From Candidatus Hinthialibacter antarcticus (GTDB taxonomy: Bacteria; Hinthialibacterota; Hinthialibacteria; Hinthialibacterales; Hinthialibacteraceae), in the NCBI GenBank assembly GCA_030765645.1, contig JAVCCE010000045.1:43234-107233 (forward strand): a DNA stretch of 64,000 bases, written 5' to 3'. Of the stretch, positions 1-9,152 are shown in pieces. The position numbers and the translations under genes were made by a program. Under the pieces are notes generated by a model that saw only the letters and a list, made by a program, of their open reading frames with translations, had not been told where the DNA came from and did not search any database. The first letter of the stretch is position 1, and each line of letters opens with the position of its first letter.

Positions 1-287
1 GTTTCATCTTCAGCGCCCAGGGTTTGTTGATATTCGGTCATGGCTTCTTCGTACTTGCCCTGGCGATACCAGGCGTTGCCCATGTTGTAGTGCAACTCGC
101 TTGATTCGGGTGCATACCGCGCCGCAAGGTCGGTATAGGCCTGGATGGCTTCCTGATATTTTCCCTGCTCATACAACTGGTTGGCTTTCAACACGCCGTC
201 ACGAATCGGGTTCAAAAACCCATAGTGCAGCGACGATGCAATGAGCAGGGCAAGGGCCGCCCGAAATAGATTTTGGTTCGTACGCAT
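1..287 (-). CDS. TPR protein, C-terminus cut by window edge (BatC/BatE-like)
   Basis: The last gene of the minus-strand Bat operon; only the first 95 or so residues lie in the window. The protein begins at the ATG at 287-285 with a short hydrophobic N-terminal segment (about residues 8-24), which probably anchors it in the inner membrane or acts as a signal peptide. Residues 30-95 hold helical tetratricopeptide repeats with the typical N-x-x-Y-x-x-G-K-Y-x-x-A pattern repeated twice (LYEQGKYQEAIQAY, then AWYRQGKYEEAMTEY). It lies 23 bp downstream of the second VWA gene. TPR proteins close many Bat operons and are thought to scaffold the VWA complex; that role is inferred from context. Confidence 0.8.
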   Translation of the reverse strand, partial: MRTNQNLFRAALALLIASSLHYGFLNPIRDGVLKANQLYEQGKYQEAIQAYTDLAARYAPESSELHYNMGNAWYRQGKYEEAMTEYQQTLGAEDE

Positions 288-310
288 GGCGCGTTCTCCG
301 TAATAATCGT

Positions 311-1372
311 TTACGACTTCTGGCGTTCCGGCGCGTCGCCGGGGTTAAACCCGCCGAGGGTGCGCCGCTTGGCGTTCTTTTTATCGGTTAATAACATTTC
401 GACAATGAGCAGGAGCAACGCCGGAAATAGAAACATATAATAGCGCTCTTCAAATTGTGAAATAAACCGCGATTCCAAATAACGCTGCTGGCGTCGTTGT
501 TCGATGTGCTCATAGATCGCATTCAATCCAAACTCAGACGAACGAACCGGGAAATATTCGCCGCCGGTGATACGGCAGATGGATTGCAGCGCCTCTTCGT
601 TTAATTTGCTGTAAACCACATTGCCTTCGCTATCTTTAATATACTCTTGCAGATCGCCGGCGTCGTCGCGCTGGGGGATGGGGCCGCCGACGGCGTCGCC
701 GATGCCGATGGCGTAGATCAACACGCCTTCTTCTTTGGCTTTCTCTGCGGTTTCTTTTGGGTCGCCAACGGTGTCTTCGCCGTCGGTAATCAAGATGATG
801 ACCCGCGATTCGCGTTCACCGGGCGGGAACGACGCCAGCGCTTTTTCAATCGCGCTGCCAATGGCGGTGCCGCCGGTGGGGATGGTGTTTTGGTTGACTT
901 CGCTTAATAAGATTTTCGCCGCAGCGTAATCTAGCGTCAGCGGACATTGCGTAAATGCTTCGCCCGCGAAGGGGATCAGGCCGATGCGGTGGCCTTTCAT
1001 TCGGTCAATGAGTTTAGCGATTTGTAGTTTGGCTTGATCCAGGCGGTTGGGTTTAATGTCTTCCGCCAACATGCTGCGCGAAACGTCCAGCGCGATGAAG
1101 ATGTCGTTGCCTCGCGAGATCAGCGTCTGTTCTTTTGATCCCCACATCGGGCGCGCCAACGCCAGCAATGAAAACGCAAACACGCCAAACAGCAGCCACA
1201 AACGCGCTTTCTGTTTCTCGCGGCTGACCCCGGCGAGCAGGCGTTCGACCAGTTCCATTTCGCCGAAGCGTTTTAGCGCGGCGAGGCGCTTGTTCCACGC
1301 CCAGCGCAAAAAGAGCGCCAGCGGGAGCAAAAGCCAAAGTAGATTGAGCGATTGTGGTGAACCAAACTGCAT
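311..1372 (-). CDS. batB: VWA-domain membrane protein, BatB-like
   Basis: 353 residues: two N-terminal membrane segments (about 10-24 and 58-74), a periplasmic von Willebrand factor A domain (about 90-290) and a C-terminal membrane segment (about 310-330). The metal-ion-dependent adhesion site is complete: DxSxS at residues 96-100 (DVSRS), Thr169 in the PTGGTA loop and the TDG motif at 196-198. Such domains bind Mg2+ and mediate protein-protein contacts. The gene starts 3 bp after the stop of the related VWA gene, so the two are surely co-transcribed and are probably a tandem duplication. In the Bat operon the pair is thought to form a periplasmic complex controlled by the MoxR ATPase; the function in this organism is unknown. 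Confidence 0.88.
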   Translation of the reverse strand: MQFGSPQSLNLLWLLLPLALFLRWAWNKRLAALKRFGEMELVERLLAGVSREKQKARLWLLFGVFAFSLLALARPMWGSKEQTLISRGNDIFIALDVSRSMLAEDIKPNRLDQAKLQIAKLIDRMKGHRIGLIPFAGEAFTQCPLTLDYAAAKILLSEVNQNTIPTGGTAIGSAIEKALASFPPGERESRVIILITDGEDTVGDPKETAEKAKEEGVLIYAIGIGDAVGGPIPQRDDAGDLQEYIKDSEGNVVYSKLNEEALQSICRITGGEYFPVRSSEFGLNAIYEHIEQRRQQRYLESRFISQFEERYYMFLFPALLLLIVEMLLTDKKNAKRRTLGGFNPGDAPERQKS

Positions 1373-1375
1373 CGT

Positions 1376-2392
1376 TTACGGCAACTTTCGATATCGGGTT
1401 TGCGACAGTACCACTTCGATCAGCAACAACGCCAACCCGGGGATTAAAAAATTGGGAAACAACTCGCGAAAGCGGCGGTGCGCTTCGGAGACGATTTCGG
1501 TTTTTTCTAACTGGTCGATTTCATCAAAAATTTCGTTGAAGCGTTTTGTATCGACCGCGCGAAAATACTTTCCATGGGTGAGGGAGGCGATCTTTTTCAG
1601 GCTCTCTTCGTCGATGCGCTCCGCTTCGGGGTAGGGGCGCAGTTGGCGGCCCAAAATGGTTTCAACCATGACGTAGGGCGTCCCCAACCCGCCGACGCCG
1701 ATAGTATAGATTTTCACGCCCAGCGATTGGGCGAGTTCGGCAGCGGTGAAGGGGTCGATTTGGCCATCGTTGTTGGCGCCGTCGGTGATGAGTACGATCA
1801 CTTTGCTTTTGGCTTCGCTGTAGCGCAGGCGGTTTAATGACGACGCCAGTGCGTTGCCGACGGCGGTGCTGTTCTCAGGAACCATCCCGATGAAAATCTG
1901 GTCGATGAAATTATTGACGATGGCGTAGTCAATCGTCAGCGGGCATTGCAGGAACGCGTCGGTGGCGAATACCGTCATGCCGATGCGGTCATTTTGTCTG
2001 CCTTCGACGAAAGCCTTCACGGCGTCCTGGGTAACCTGCATTCGCGTCCGGCGGTTTTGCACGTCGAGGTCGATCAGGTTCATGCTGCCTGAGATGTCGA
2101 GCGTCATCATAATATCGACGCCTTCGCTATAAACCTGGCTGGTGACCAGTTCTCGCTGAGGGCGCGCAAGCGCGAAGATAAACAGCACCAGCGCCGCGAG
2201 GCGAAGCCCGAACAAACCGCGCCGCGCCCACAATAATCTGGAGCCTTTGTTTGAGGAGCGGCCCATTGCGCTTTTCACGCGGCGGATGTCTGAATAGACC
2301 AACGGCGCCGCGCCCGCGCCTTTCATGTAGCGCAGCAGCAACAATGGAACAATAAATAAAAGCAGGAGAATTCCTGCAAAAGCAAATCGCAT
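1376..2392 (-). CDS. batA: VWA-domain membrane protein, BatA-like
   Basis: 338 residues with the same architecture as the next gene: N-terminal membrane segments (about 3-20 and 58-76), a VWA domain (about 90-290) and a C-terminal hydrophobic segment (about 308-328). MIDAS residues are present: DISGS at 99-103, a Thr in the ENSTAVGNA loop and the LITDGANNDG strand. Start codon is the ATG just 5 bp downstream of the preceding gene. Two VWA proteins in tandem after DUF58 is the classical BatA/BatB arrangement, and the first is conventionally BatA. The assignment between A and B is by position, not by a diagnostic residue. Confidence 0.88.
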   Translation of the reverse strand: MRFAFAGILLLLFIVPLLLLRYMKGAGAAPLVYSDIRRVKSAMGRSSNKGSRLLWARRGLFGLRLAALVLFIFALARPQRELVTSQVYSEGVDIMMTLDISGSMNLIDLDVQNRRTRMQVTQDAVKAFVEGRQNDRIGMTVFATDAFLQCPLTIDYAIVNNFIDQIFIGMVPENSTAVGNALASSLNRLRYSEAKSKVIVLITDGANNDGQIDPFTAAELAQSLGVKIYTIGVGGLGTPYVMVETILGRQLRPYPEAERIDEESLKKIASLTHGKYFRAVDTKRFNEIFDEIDQLEKTEIVSEAHRRFRELFPNFLIPGLALLLIEVVLSQTRYRKLP

Positions 2393-2397
2393 TTCGT

Positions 2398-3396
2398 TTA
2401 ACTCGTTAGATCAGCGCTATCGGCGACGGCGCTGGTTTCTTTTTGTGTTTTTATGACTAACTGTTTGGCGATCTCGACCAGGTTCTGCATGGCCTCGCCC
2501 GCGAGTTCGTGTTTGGCGAATTTAATCAAATCGCATTCTTCAAAAAAATCGCGAAACGCCTTGTGCGTATCGAACGGCGTTTGAAGGCTTTTTAACGCGG
2601 CGATGATTTCTTCTGTGGTGTAGTCCATCGCCAGAATGCGATAGCGGTCATAAAGATACACGCGGACAATTTCGCTGACGCGTATGGTCAGTTCTTCCAG
2701 TCGGCGTTCACGGAACAAGGCTTCATCCGCGCGAACCGCCTGCAGCGCTTCCAACGCTTTGACGTGCGCGGGAACGGGCGGGGGCGGCGCAAGTTCCGGT
2801 TCCGTTTTTCGTCGCCATAAGTAGTAGGCGGCGATCAAGGCGGCGAGAAGCGCTATCACAACCAATACGACAACCCAAGCGTAACTTGTGCCTTCTAATT
2901 CCATCGGCGGTTTGATGTCGCGCAATTCGTCGTCCGCTGCGGCGCCTTCGATTCCGATGGGATATGGCTCGGTCGCGAGCGTCTCTGTTTGCCCATTAGA
3001 AATTTGATACGCAAACGGGACCGAAGGTATTTGCTGGACGCCGGGTTCATTGATAGCAAGCGTGAATGTGTATTCGTCATACATCAGGCCGCTGTGCGTT
3101 GCGGGATCAACCGGCTTTGGTTCATCAGCGCTGTAATCTAAGTGTTCGAGTTTGGAGGCGTCTTGAATGACGAACGGCGCCAAGTCAATCGGGAGAGCCT
3201 GCGGCTTGATTGAGATGCTGGAGTTATAAATGACTTTGACGGAAAACTGGAACGGTTGTCCCGCCGCGACCGTTTCCGGTTGCGTCGATAACTCGAAGCG
3301 GGGCAGGGCGCCTTGGTTGGATGCATCTTGCGCCTGCGCAAACAGACACGCCAATACGAGAAGGCTATAGATTGAAAAAACGTACAATCGTTTCAT
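2398..3396 (-). CDS. Exported single-span membrane protein, BatD/DUF4381-like
   Basis: 332 residues. A signal peptide (residues 1-22, cleavage near AQA-QD) precedes a beta-rich extracytoplasmic region (about 30-160) typical of Ig-like BatD modules, one membrane span (about 172-194) with a positive RRK stop-transfer signal, a proline run (PPPPVP) and a helical cytoplasmic domain (about 210-310) that resembles the C-terminal part of DUF4381/BatD proteins. It lies between DUF58 (30 bp upstream) and the VWA pair (5 bp downstream). By context it should bridge the periplasmic VWA proteins and the cytoplasmic DUF58/MoxR pair. Family membership is judged from architecture and position. Confidence 0.7.
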   Translation of the reverse strand: MKRLYVFSIYSLLVLACLFAQAQDASNQGALPRFELSTQPETVAAGQPFQFSVKVIYNSSISIKPQALPIDLAPFVIQDASKLEHLDYSADEPKPVDPATHSGLMYDEYTFTLAINEPGVQQIPSVPFAYQISNGQTETLATEPYPIGIEGAAADDELRDIKPPMELEGTSYAWVVVLVVIALLAALIAAYYLWRRKTEPELAPPPPVPAHVKALEALQAVRADEALFRERRLEELTIRVSEIVRVYLYDRYRILAMDYTTEEIIAALKSLQTPFDTHKAFRDFFEECDLIKFAKHELAGEAMQNLVEIAKQLVIKTQKETSAVADSADLTS

Positions 3397-3425
3397 AGGT
3401 TCGTGTGATGACTCGTTTTTGCTTA

Positions 3426-4301
3426 TCAGTATCGTCTCGCCCGTTTTTGGAAAAAATGAATCAACGGGTCCACATAGGGCTTGTCGGTTCGGATGGGAAC
3501 GTGGTCGACATTCAACCGTTTAAATTCTTGCGACAAGCGTTCGATATCGCGATTAGCTTCGTCGGTAAACAATGAACGCATCTTCGCGTCATAGGTATCA
3601 ATGACGATGACCTCGCCAGTTTCCGCGTCTTCGAGTTCGAGCAGCCCGATGGGCGGCATGTCAACTTCGCGCGGGTCGGTGATGCTGATGGTGACGAGAT
3701 CGTGCTTTTTGTTGGTGACGCGTAATGCGTCCTGATAGCGCTCGCTCATAAAGTCAGAAATCAAAAATACCACGCTTTTATGGGTGGTGAGCCGTCCCAT
3801 AAAATCGAGCGCATTTTGAATATTGGTGGCGCCGCCCTTGGGTTCAAACAACAACAGTTCGCGAATCAGGCGCAACACATGCTTTTTGCCCTTCTTGGGC
3901 GGGATGAAGGTTTCGACTTCATCCGTGAAGAGAATCAAACCGACGCGGTCGTTATTTTTAATTGCCGAAAACGCCAGCACGGCGGAGAGTTCAGCCGCCA
4001 GTTCGGCTTTTTGTTTTTCTGTGGTTCCAAACAAACTTGAAGACGACGCATCGACCACCATCATCACGGTCAGCTCGCGCTCTTCGCGATAGCGTTTCAC
4101 AAACGGCTCGCCCATGCGCGCGGTGACGTTCCAGTCGATGGTGCGGATGTCGTCGCCGTGTTGATACTCGCGCACTTCCTCAAACTCGACGCCCTGGCCT
4201 TTGAAGACGGAATGATATTCGCCCGCCAGCACGTCGTTGACCATGCGGTTGGTGCGGATTTCAATGCGCCGGATTTTTTTGATTAACTCGCGCGGGATCA
4301 T
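3426..4301 (-). CDS. DUF58 protein with VWA-like fold
   Basis: 291 residues, soluble. The signature of DUF58 is clear around residues 38-75: a G-x-G-x-E-F-x-x-x-R-E-Y-x-x-G-D-D-x-R-x-I-D-W-N stretch (GVEFEEVREYQHGDDIRTID). A VWA-like core follows, with DASSSS in the MIDAS position and a conserved LISDF strand. DUF58 proteins are almost always encoded beside MoxR ATPases and are thought to be their partners. The start overlaps the stop of the upstream glycosyltransferase gene by 4 bp (ATGA), indicating translational coupling. Confidence 0.9.
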   Translation of the reverse strand: MIPRELIKKIRRIEIRTNRMVNDVLAGEYHSVFKGQGVEFEEVREYQHGDDIRTIDWNVTARMGEPFVKRYREERELTVMMVVDASSSSLFGTTEKQKAELAAELSAVLAFSAIKNNDRVGLILFTDEVETFIPPKKGKKHVLRLIRELLLFEPKGGATNIQNALDFMGRLTTHKSVVFLISDFMSERYQDALRVTNKKHDLVTISITDPREVDMPPIGLLELEDAETGEVIVIDTYDAKMRSLFTDEANRDIERLSQEFKRLNVDHVPIRTDKPYVDPLIHFFQKRARRY

Positions 4302-5194
4302 GGACGGCCCTCCCGCAATTGGCGCATCTGGGTTTGCATATCTTGAATGACGCGCTGCGCCTCCGCCATTTGTTTTTTGAGAACTTGGTTTTGTTGCGCG
4401 TATTGCTGCGCCTGTTGCAGCGCTTGGCGCGTTTCGCGCTGTTTTTGAAACGTGCTTTTGAATATCGGATCAAACACGGCGTCGCGGTCGCGGCGATAGC
4501 GCCGCTTGACGGTGCGGTCGTTAGCTTTGTACGACTCTTGTTCAAGGATATTGCTATTGTCGTCGCGGCGGCGATATTCGCCAGTGACTTTGCTAACGTG
4601 TTGAAAGTTAAACTTGCGCGACAGGCGAATTAGAAATTCCCAGTCTTCATACACGGTCAGTGATTCATCGAAAGGCCCGACCGCGTCGAAGCAGTCCTTG
4701 CGCACCAGCCAGCAATTGATCGGAACGTAATTCGCCAGCAAAAAATTGTCTTTCTCAAAATCAAAGGAGTAGATTAATTGTTCTTGAACGCGCTTCCATT
4801 CGTGGGTGTGCGGGTCTTGTTGGAAAGTCACGTTGAGCACGTCGGAATAAACCATCGGCAACTGTTGTGGACGCGCGGCGTCGGCGAGAGTTTGCAGAAA
4901 ATGCGGCAGCACGCCGTCGTCGTCATCAACGAAACTAACGTACTCGCCGTTCGCCGCGTTGACGCCGATGTTCAAGTTGGCGGTACGCCCCCGGTTGACC
5001 GGGTTGCACATATAGTGGTGCGCAACGCCCGCGAGTTCGTCCTCGACGATTTCGCGCACGTCCTCGCCCGCATCGTTGACCACCACGACCTCGAACGAAT
5101 CAAAGGTTTGCGCGGCCAGCGTCTGCAAGCATTCGCGCAACCGGTCCGGCCGGTTGTAGGTTCGGACTATGGTTGATATGAACGGCTTGGTCAT
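4298..5194 (-). CDS. GT2-family glycosyltransferase with C-terminal coiled coil
   Basis: 298 residues. Residues 1-225 form a GT-A fold family 2 glycosyltransferase: N-terminal STIVRTYNRPDRL nucleotide-binding strand, the NxGRTANLN segment, a DDDD metal-binding (DXD-type) cluster near residue 94, and a YEDWEFLIRLS acceptor-site motif (ED-W). From about residue 235 to the end the sequence turns Gln-rich and heptad-like (QQAQQYAQQNQVLKKQ), a predicted coiled coil, so the enzyme may oligomerise or dock on a partner. It has no membrane segment. It sits between moxR (17 bp) and DUF58 (4-bp overlap), which is not a standard Bat-operon position. Donor and acceptor are unknown. Confidence 0.85.
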   Translation of the reverse strand: MTKPFISTIVRTYNRPDRLRECLQTLAAQTFDSFEVVVVNDAGEDVREIVEDELAGVAHHYMCNPVNRGRTANLNIGVNAANGEYVSFVDDDDGVLPHFLQTLADAARPQQLPMVYSDVLNVTFQQDPHTHEWKRVQEQLIYSFDFEKDNFLLANYVPINCWLVRKDCFDAVGPFDESLTVYEDWEFLIRLSRKFNFQHVSKVTGEYRRRDDNSNILEQESYKANDRTVKRRYRRDRDAVFDPIFKSTFQKQRETRQALQQAQQYAQQNQVLKKQMAEAQRVIQDMQTQMRQLREGRP

Positions 5195-5211
5195 GACAAC
5201 CCCTGTTTGAT

Positions 5212-6216
5212 TTATGGAACTTCAACCTGATCGAACACGCGTTGAATCACCTGTTCGGGCGTCATTTCTTCGGCCTCGGCTTCATAACTCAAAATGACGC
5301 GATGGCGCAATACGTCCATCCCGATCGATTTGACGTCTTCCGGCGTGACGTAGCCGCGTCCCCGTAAGAAGGCGTGGGCTTTGGCGGCGACGGTGAGGAA
5401 GATGGTCGCGCGCGGCGAAGCGCCGAATTCAATCAAGTCATGAATGTCGATGTTATAAGTTTTCGGTTCGCGAGTGGCGAACACCAAATCAACAATGTAA
5501 TCGCGTACCTTGCCGTCGACGTAAACGCTTTTGACGGCTTGCTGCGCTTTGAGAATGGTTTCTGGATCAACCACGATTTGCGGCGTATGGATCTCTTCGC
5601 CGGTCATGCGGTCGAGAATGATGCGTTCTTCGGCTTTGCTGGGGTAGCCCACTTTGAGTTTCAACATAAAGCGGTCGATTTGCGCTTCGGGCAGGGGATA
5701 GGTGCCTTCCTGCTCGATGGGGTTCTGTGTTGCCAGCACCAGAAACGGCGCCGCCATCGGATAGGTTTCCGCGCCAATGGTGACTTGTTTTTCCTGCATA
5801 CATTCGAGCAGAGCGCTTTGCACTTTCGCGGGTGCGCGGTTGATTTCGTCGGCGAGGATAATCTGTGAAAAGATCGGCCCTTTTTTGGGGACGAACTCGC
5901 CGGTCTGTTGGTTGTAAATCATGGTGCCGACCAAGTCGGCGGGCAGCAAGTCGGGCGTGAATTGGATTCGTTGAAACGATGCGCGGATGGTTTTGGATAA
6001 CGTCGAAACCGTTAGCGTCTTGGCGAGACCGGGGACGCCTTCCAACAGCACATGGCCGCCGGTCAACATGCCGATCAACAGGCGTTCGACCATATATTGT
6101 TGGCCAACAATAACTTTCTCAATCTGGTCAAGCAGGGGCCGGATAAACGCGCTCTCTTGTTGGATGCGTTCAGAGATGGCGCGGATATCGGCGCTGGAAG
6201 TATTTGCAGCGTCCAC
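5212..6216 (-). CDS. moxR: MoxR-family AAA+ ATPase
   Basis: 334 residues from the start chosen here. AAA+ motifs are complete: Walker A GVPGLAKT near residue 60, Walker B ILADEINRAP near 125, sensor I ATQNP and a C-terminal lid domain. MoxR ATPases act as chaperone-like motors for VWA-domain partners, here DUF58, BatA and BatB in the same operon. The reading frame extends to a TTG at 6222, but an AGAAGGAGG ribosome-binding site ends only about 2 bases before it. The in-frame GTG at 6216 has an 8-base spacing and is the more likely start. This is the first gene of the operon, preceded by a 190-bp intergenic stretch. Confidence 0.92.
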   Translation of the reverse strand: MDAANTSSADIRAISERIQQESAFIRPLLDQIEKVIVGQQYMVERLLIGMLTGGHVLLEGVPGLAKTLTVSTLSKTIRASFQRIQFTPDLLPADLVGTMIYNQQTGEFVPKKGPIFSQIILADEINRAPAKVQSALLECMQEKQVTIGAETYPMAAPFLVLATQNPIEQEGTYPLPEAQIDRFMLKLKVGYPSKAEERIILDRMTGEEIHTPQIVVDPETILKAQQAVKSVYVDGKVRDYIVDLVFATREPKTYNIDIHDLIEFGASPRATIFLTVAAKAHAFLRGRGYVTPEDVKSIGMDVLRHRVILSYEAEAEEMTPEQVIQRVFDQVEVP

Positions 6217-6413
6217 GGACAATGCCTCCTTCTACAAATTCTTATGAAGCGTATTGGATGAATACCGCCGGTGAGTCAGCAGCGCTCACTATAGCAACGC
6301 TTTGCCGTCTCGCCAATTTCCAGGCGGCGCGACTAATTTATTTTGATGATCCATCTTCATGCAATGAATTGAATCTCTGTATTGTGTACGATCATTTCAT
6401 ATAACAGTAACGC

Positions 6414-6800
6414 TTATTCACGGCTTTCAGACAACTTGTTTTCAATCCATTCGACTTCTTTGTTATAAGGCTGATAAAGCGAACGGATTGACAATAAACT
6501 TCCACGAAATTGTTGTAAATCTTTGTTTATATTTTGCGAGTAAGAACCAACAAAATTTTTCGCATTGAGAACGGCCTTACGTGAATAGGGGTTGCCCGGG
6601 TAATAGTTGCGAATGGCGCGATTGTAGTAGTCAAATGCAAGCGCAAACTGTTTTTGCTCGACCGCGTGTTGCGCATCAGACAAATGATGAGACGCCAACC
6701 AGGTCAAGCGGGTTCCAAGCGCCAAAACGAAAACGACGCTAAGGAGTAGCGCCGTTATTGTTGACCGAATCATTGTCTCGCGTGATGGAGCGCGTTCCAT
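6414..6800 (-). CDS. Small membrane-anchored protein of unknown function
   Basis: 128 residues. One membrane span (about residues 11-31) is followed by a helical region that resembles a single TPR-like unit (HAVEQKQFALAFDYYNRAIR) and a polar tail with a VEWIENKL helix. I do not recognise the family. It lies 12 bp downstream of the FmdB gene on the same strand, so it is probably co-transcribed. The first ATG (6800) is used here; Met10 at 6773 is an alternative, since neither has a convincing ribosome-binding site. The topology suggests an N-in, periplasmic C-terminal domain. Confidence 0.6.
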   Translation of the reverse strand: MERAPSRETMIRSTITALLLSVVFVLALGTRLTWLASHHLSDAQHAVEQKQFALAFDYYNRAIRNYYPGNPYSRKAVLNAKNFVGSYSQNINKDLQQFRGSLLSIRSLYQPYNKEVEWIENKLSESRE

Positions 6801-6812
6801 AAGTTTCTTGAT

Positions 6813-7124
6813 TTACGCAGCCGCTGTTTTCTTTGAGTCTTTCTTGTCGCCGGAGGAACTGTCTTTCTTGCTGTCCGGTTTTGTTTCAGACTTGCTCTCG
6901 CTTGCGCTGGCGCTTTCATTTTTGCTCTTGGGTTGTTCTTTGCGCTTATAGTCGGTTTCGTAAAACCCGGACCCTTTGAAGATGATGCCTGCGCCGCCGC
7001 CAATCAGTCGGCGTACTTTTTTTGATTTACACTCTGGACATTTGTCGAGTGGATCGTCCTTCATGGATTGAAACAATTCAAATTCATGATTGCATTTGTC
7101 GCAGACATAATCATACGTGGGCAT
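6813..7124 (-). CDS. FmdB-family zinc-ribbon protein
   Basis: 103 residues. The N-terminal 45 residues are a textbook FmdB/CxxC zinc ribbon: MPTYDYVCDKCNHEFE, then KCPECKSKKVRRLIGGGAG, with Cys pairs at residues 8/11 and about 29/32 to hold one Zn2+. The remaining half is a low-complexity Lys/Ser/Glu-rich tail (about 58-103), probably disordered. An AAGGAAAA ribosome-binding site precedes the ATG. FmdB-like proteins were proposed as regulators of amidase/formamidase genes, but most members are uncharacterised. It lies downstream of dnaK, separated by a terminator-like hairpin. Confidence 0.85.
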   Translation of the reverse strand: MPTYDYVCDKCNHEFELFQSMKDDPLDKCPECKSKKVRRLIGGGAGIIFKGSGFYETDYKRKEQPKSKNESASASESKSETKPDSKKDSSSGDKKDSKKTAAA

Positions 7125-7146
7125 GGCGTTTTCCTTCCAAACAAAT

Positions 7147-7173
7147 AACGGCCAGCAGGTTGTGCTGACCGTT
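7147..7173 (-). terminator. Stem-loop after dnaK
   Basis: An 11-bp stem (AACGGTCAGCA / TGCTGGCCGTT read on the minus strand, one G-U type pair) with a 5-base loop, followed by ATTTGTTT. It stands 13 bp after the dnaK stop and before fmdB, so it is an imperfect intrinsic terminator or an RNA-stabilising hairpin. Confidence 0.65.
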
Positions 7174-7186
7174 GTAGGGTAGCGTG

Positions 7187-9133
7187 TTATTTATCTACGG
7201 TAAATTCCGCGTCAACAACATCGTCTTTATTGACGGACGAACTTTCAGAAGCGCTTTCTTCGTCCGGCGTTTCGGCGTCAGGCTCTGCGCCCGTCGCTCC
7301 AGCGCCCGCCGCGCCTGCGGCTTCTTGCTGTTTGGCGACTTCTTCATAAATCTTCTGGCCTAAGGTTTGGGCCGTTTGCTCAAGTGCTTCTTTCTTTTGC
7401 TTGACATCGTCAATCGAGCCTGACTCCAAAGCGGTTTTCAATTCTTGGATGCCGTCTTCGATTTTGGCCTTGTCGGCGTCTTCGATTTTGTCGCCGTATT
7501 CTTTCAGCGATTTTTCTGTCGAATAAACCAGGTTGTCGGCTTCGTTGCGCACGGTGGCTTCTTCTTTTTTCTTTTGATCTTCGTCCGCGTGCAGTTCCGC
7601 GTCTTTCACCATCTTTTCAATTTCATCTTCCGACAAGCCGCTGGATTGCTCAATGCGAATTTTCTGCTCTTTGCCGGTGCCTAAATCTTTGGCGGAGACA
7701 TGCAGAATGCCGTTGGCGTCGATGTCGAACGCGACCTCAATTTGAGGCAGCCCGCGCGGGGCGGGGGGAAGCCCAACCAGATCGAAGCGTCCGATGCTTT
7801 TGTTTTGCGAAGCGATTTCACGTTCGCCCTGCAAGACCTGGATCGACACGGCGGGCTGATTGTCAGACGCCGTTGAAAACACCTGGCTCTTACGGCATGG
7901 GATCGTTGTGTTGCGCTCAATCAAACGAGTGAACACGTCGCCCAAGGTTTCGATGCCGAGCGAGAGCGGCGTCACGTCAAGCAGCAGGACGTCTTTGACT
8001 TCTTTGTTCAACACGCCGCCCTGAATGGCCGCGCCGACGGCGACGACTTCATCCGGGTTCACGCCTCGGTTCGGTTCGCGTTCAAACAACTGTTTAACGA
8101 TCTTTTGAACATACGGGATGCGCGTCGAGCCGCCGACGAGAATCACTTCGTCAATTTCAGACGCTGACAAGCCCGCGTCTTTGATGGCCTTTTTGCATGG
8201 CTCGATGGTGCGGTCGATCAATGGCCCCGCGATTTGCTCAAACTTGGAGCGCGACAATTTCATCTGCAAGTGTTTCGGGCCGGTGGCGTCGGCGGTGATG
8301 AATGGAATGTCGATGGAGGTTTCCATCGAACTCGACAATTCACACTTGGCCTTTTCTGCGGCGTCTTTCAAGCGTTGCAGCGCCATCGGGTCCTTGCGGA
8401 CGTCGATGCCGGATTCTTTTTGGAAGTTATCGGCAATATGGTCGATGAGGACATGGTCAATATCGTCGCCGCCCAAGTGGGTATCGCCGTTGGTCGACTT
8501 CACTTCAAATACGCCGTCGCCCAGTTCGAGGATGGAGACATCGAACGTGCCGCCGCCGAAATCATACACGGCGATCTTTTGGTCGGTCTTTTTGTCCATA
8601 CCGTATGCGAGCGCCGCTGCGGTCGGTTCGTTAATGATGCGCAATACTTCGAGACCGGCGATTTTGCCTGCGTCCTTGGTGGACTGGCGCTGGCTGTCGT
8701 CAAAATAGGCCGGGACGGTGATGACGGCTTGGGTGACTTCATGGCCCAGGTAGTCTTCCGCTGTTTGTTTCATCTTCTGCAAGACGCGGGCGGAAATTTC
8801 TTCGGGCTTATAAGTCTTGCCGTCAATTTCAAATGCGGCGGAGCCGTCGGAGGCTCTAGCGATTTTATAGGGGATGCGCTCTTTTTCGGCGCCGAGTTCT
8901 TCAAACTTGCGCCCGATAAAACGCTTCGACGAAAACACCGTTCGCGTTGGATTCGTAATCGCTTGGCGCTTGGCGACCTGGCCGACCAGGCGTTCACCGC
9001 TGTCGGTGAATGCGACGACTGAAGGCGTTGTACGACCACCTTCCGCGTTTGTAATGACGGCTGGCTCGCCGCCTTCGATCACGGCGACAACGGAGTTCGT
9101 TGTTCCTAAATCAATTCCGATGACCTTTCCCAT
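7187..9133 (-). CDS. dnaK: Chaperone DnaK (Hsp70)
   Basis: 648 residues, the normal DnaK length. Nucleotide-binding domain: GIDLGTTNS phosphate loop at residues 4-12, [10 protein letters not shown] near 195 and VGGSTRIP near 335. The linker [17 protein letters not shown] leads into the substrate-binding beta-sandwich and the helical lid; the tail is Ala/Gly-rich and acidic, ending in [12 protein letters not shown], close to the conserved VxDAEF(E)EV motif of bacterial DnaK. An in-frame extension runs upstream to 9232, but the ATG at 9133 follows an AAAGGAG site and gives the conserved [10 protein letters not shown] start. grpE precedes it by 19 bp; dnaJ is not in this window. It folds and refolds cytoplasmic proteins in an ATP cycle with GrpE as exchange factor. 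Confidence 0.98.
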   Translation of the reverse strand: MGKVIGIDLGTTNSVVAVIEGGEPAVITNAEGGRTTPSVVAFTDSGERLVGQVAKRQAITNPTRTVFSSKRFIGRKFEELGAEKERIPYKIARASDGSAAFEIDGKTYKPEEISARVLQKMKQTAEDYLGHEVTQAVITVPAYFDDSQRQSTKDAGKIAGLEVLRIINEPTAAALAYGMDKKTDQKIAVYDFGGGTFDVSILELGDGVFEVKSTNGDTHLGGDDIDHVLIDHIADNFQKESGIDVRKDPMALQRLKDAAEKAKCELSSSMETSIDIPFITADATGPKHLQMKLSRSKFEQIAGPLIDRTIEPCKKAIKDAGLSASEIDEVILVGGSTRIPYVQKIVKQLFEREPNRGVNPDEVVAVGAAIQGGVLNKEVKDVLLLDVTPLSLGIETLGDVFTRLIERNTTIPCRKSQVFSTASDNQPAVSIQVLQGEREIASQNKSIGRFDLVGLPPAPRGLPQIEVAFDIDANGILHVSAKDLGTGKEQKIRIEQSSGLSEDEIEKMVKDAELHADEDQKKKEEATVRNEADNLVYSTEKSLKEYGDKIEDADKAKIEDGIQELKTALESGSIDDVKQKKEALEQTAQTLGQKIYEEVAKQQEAAGAAGAGATGAEPDAETPDEESASESSSVNKDDVVDAEFTVDK

Positions 9134-9152
9134 GACGTTTGCTCCTTTATCT

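Noticed and set aside
8234..9022. Long plus-strand open frame (262 codons) opposite dnaK
   Set aside because: It is the antisense shadow of the dnaK frame, with no ribosome-binding site and no recognisable domain.
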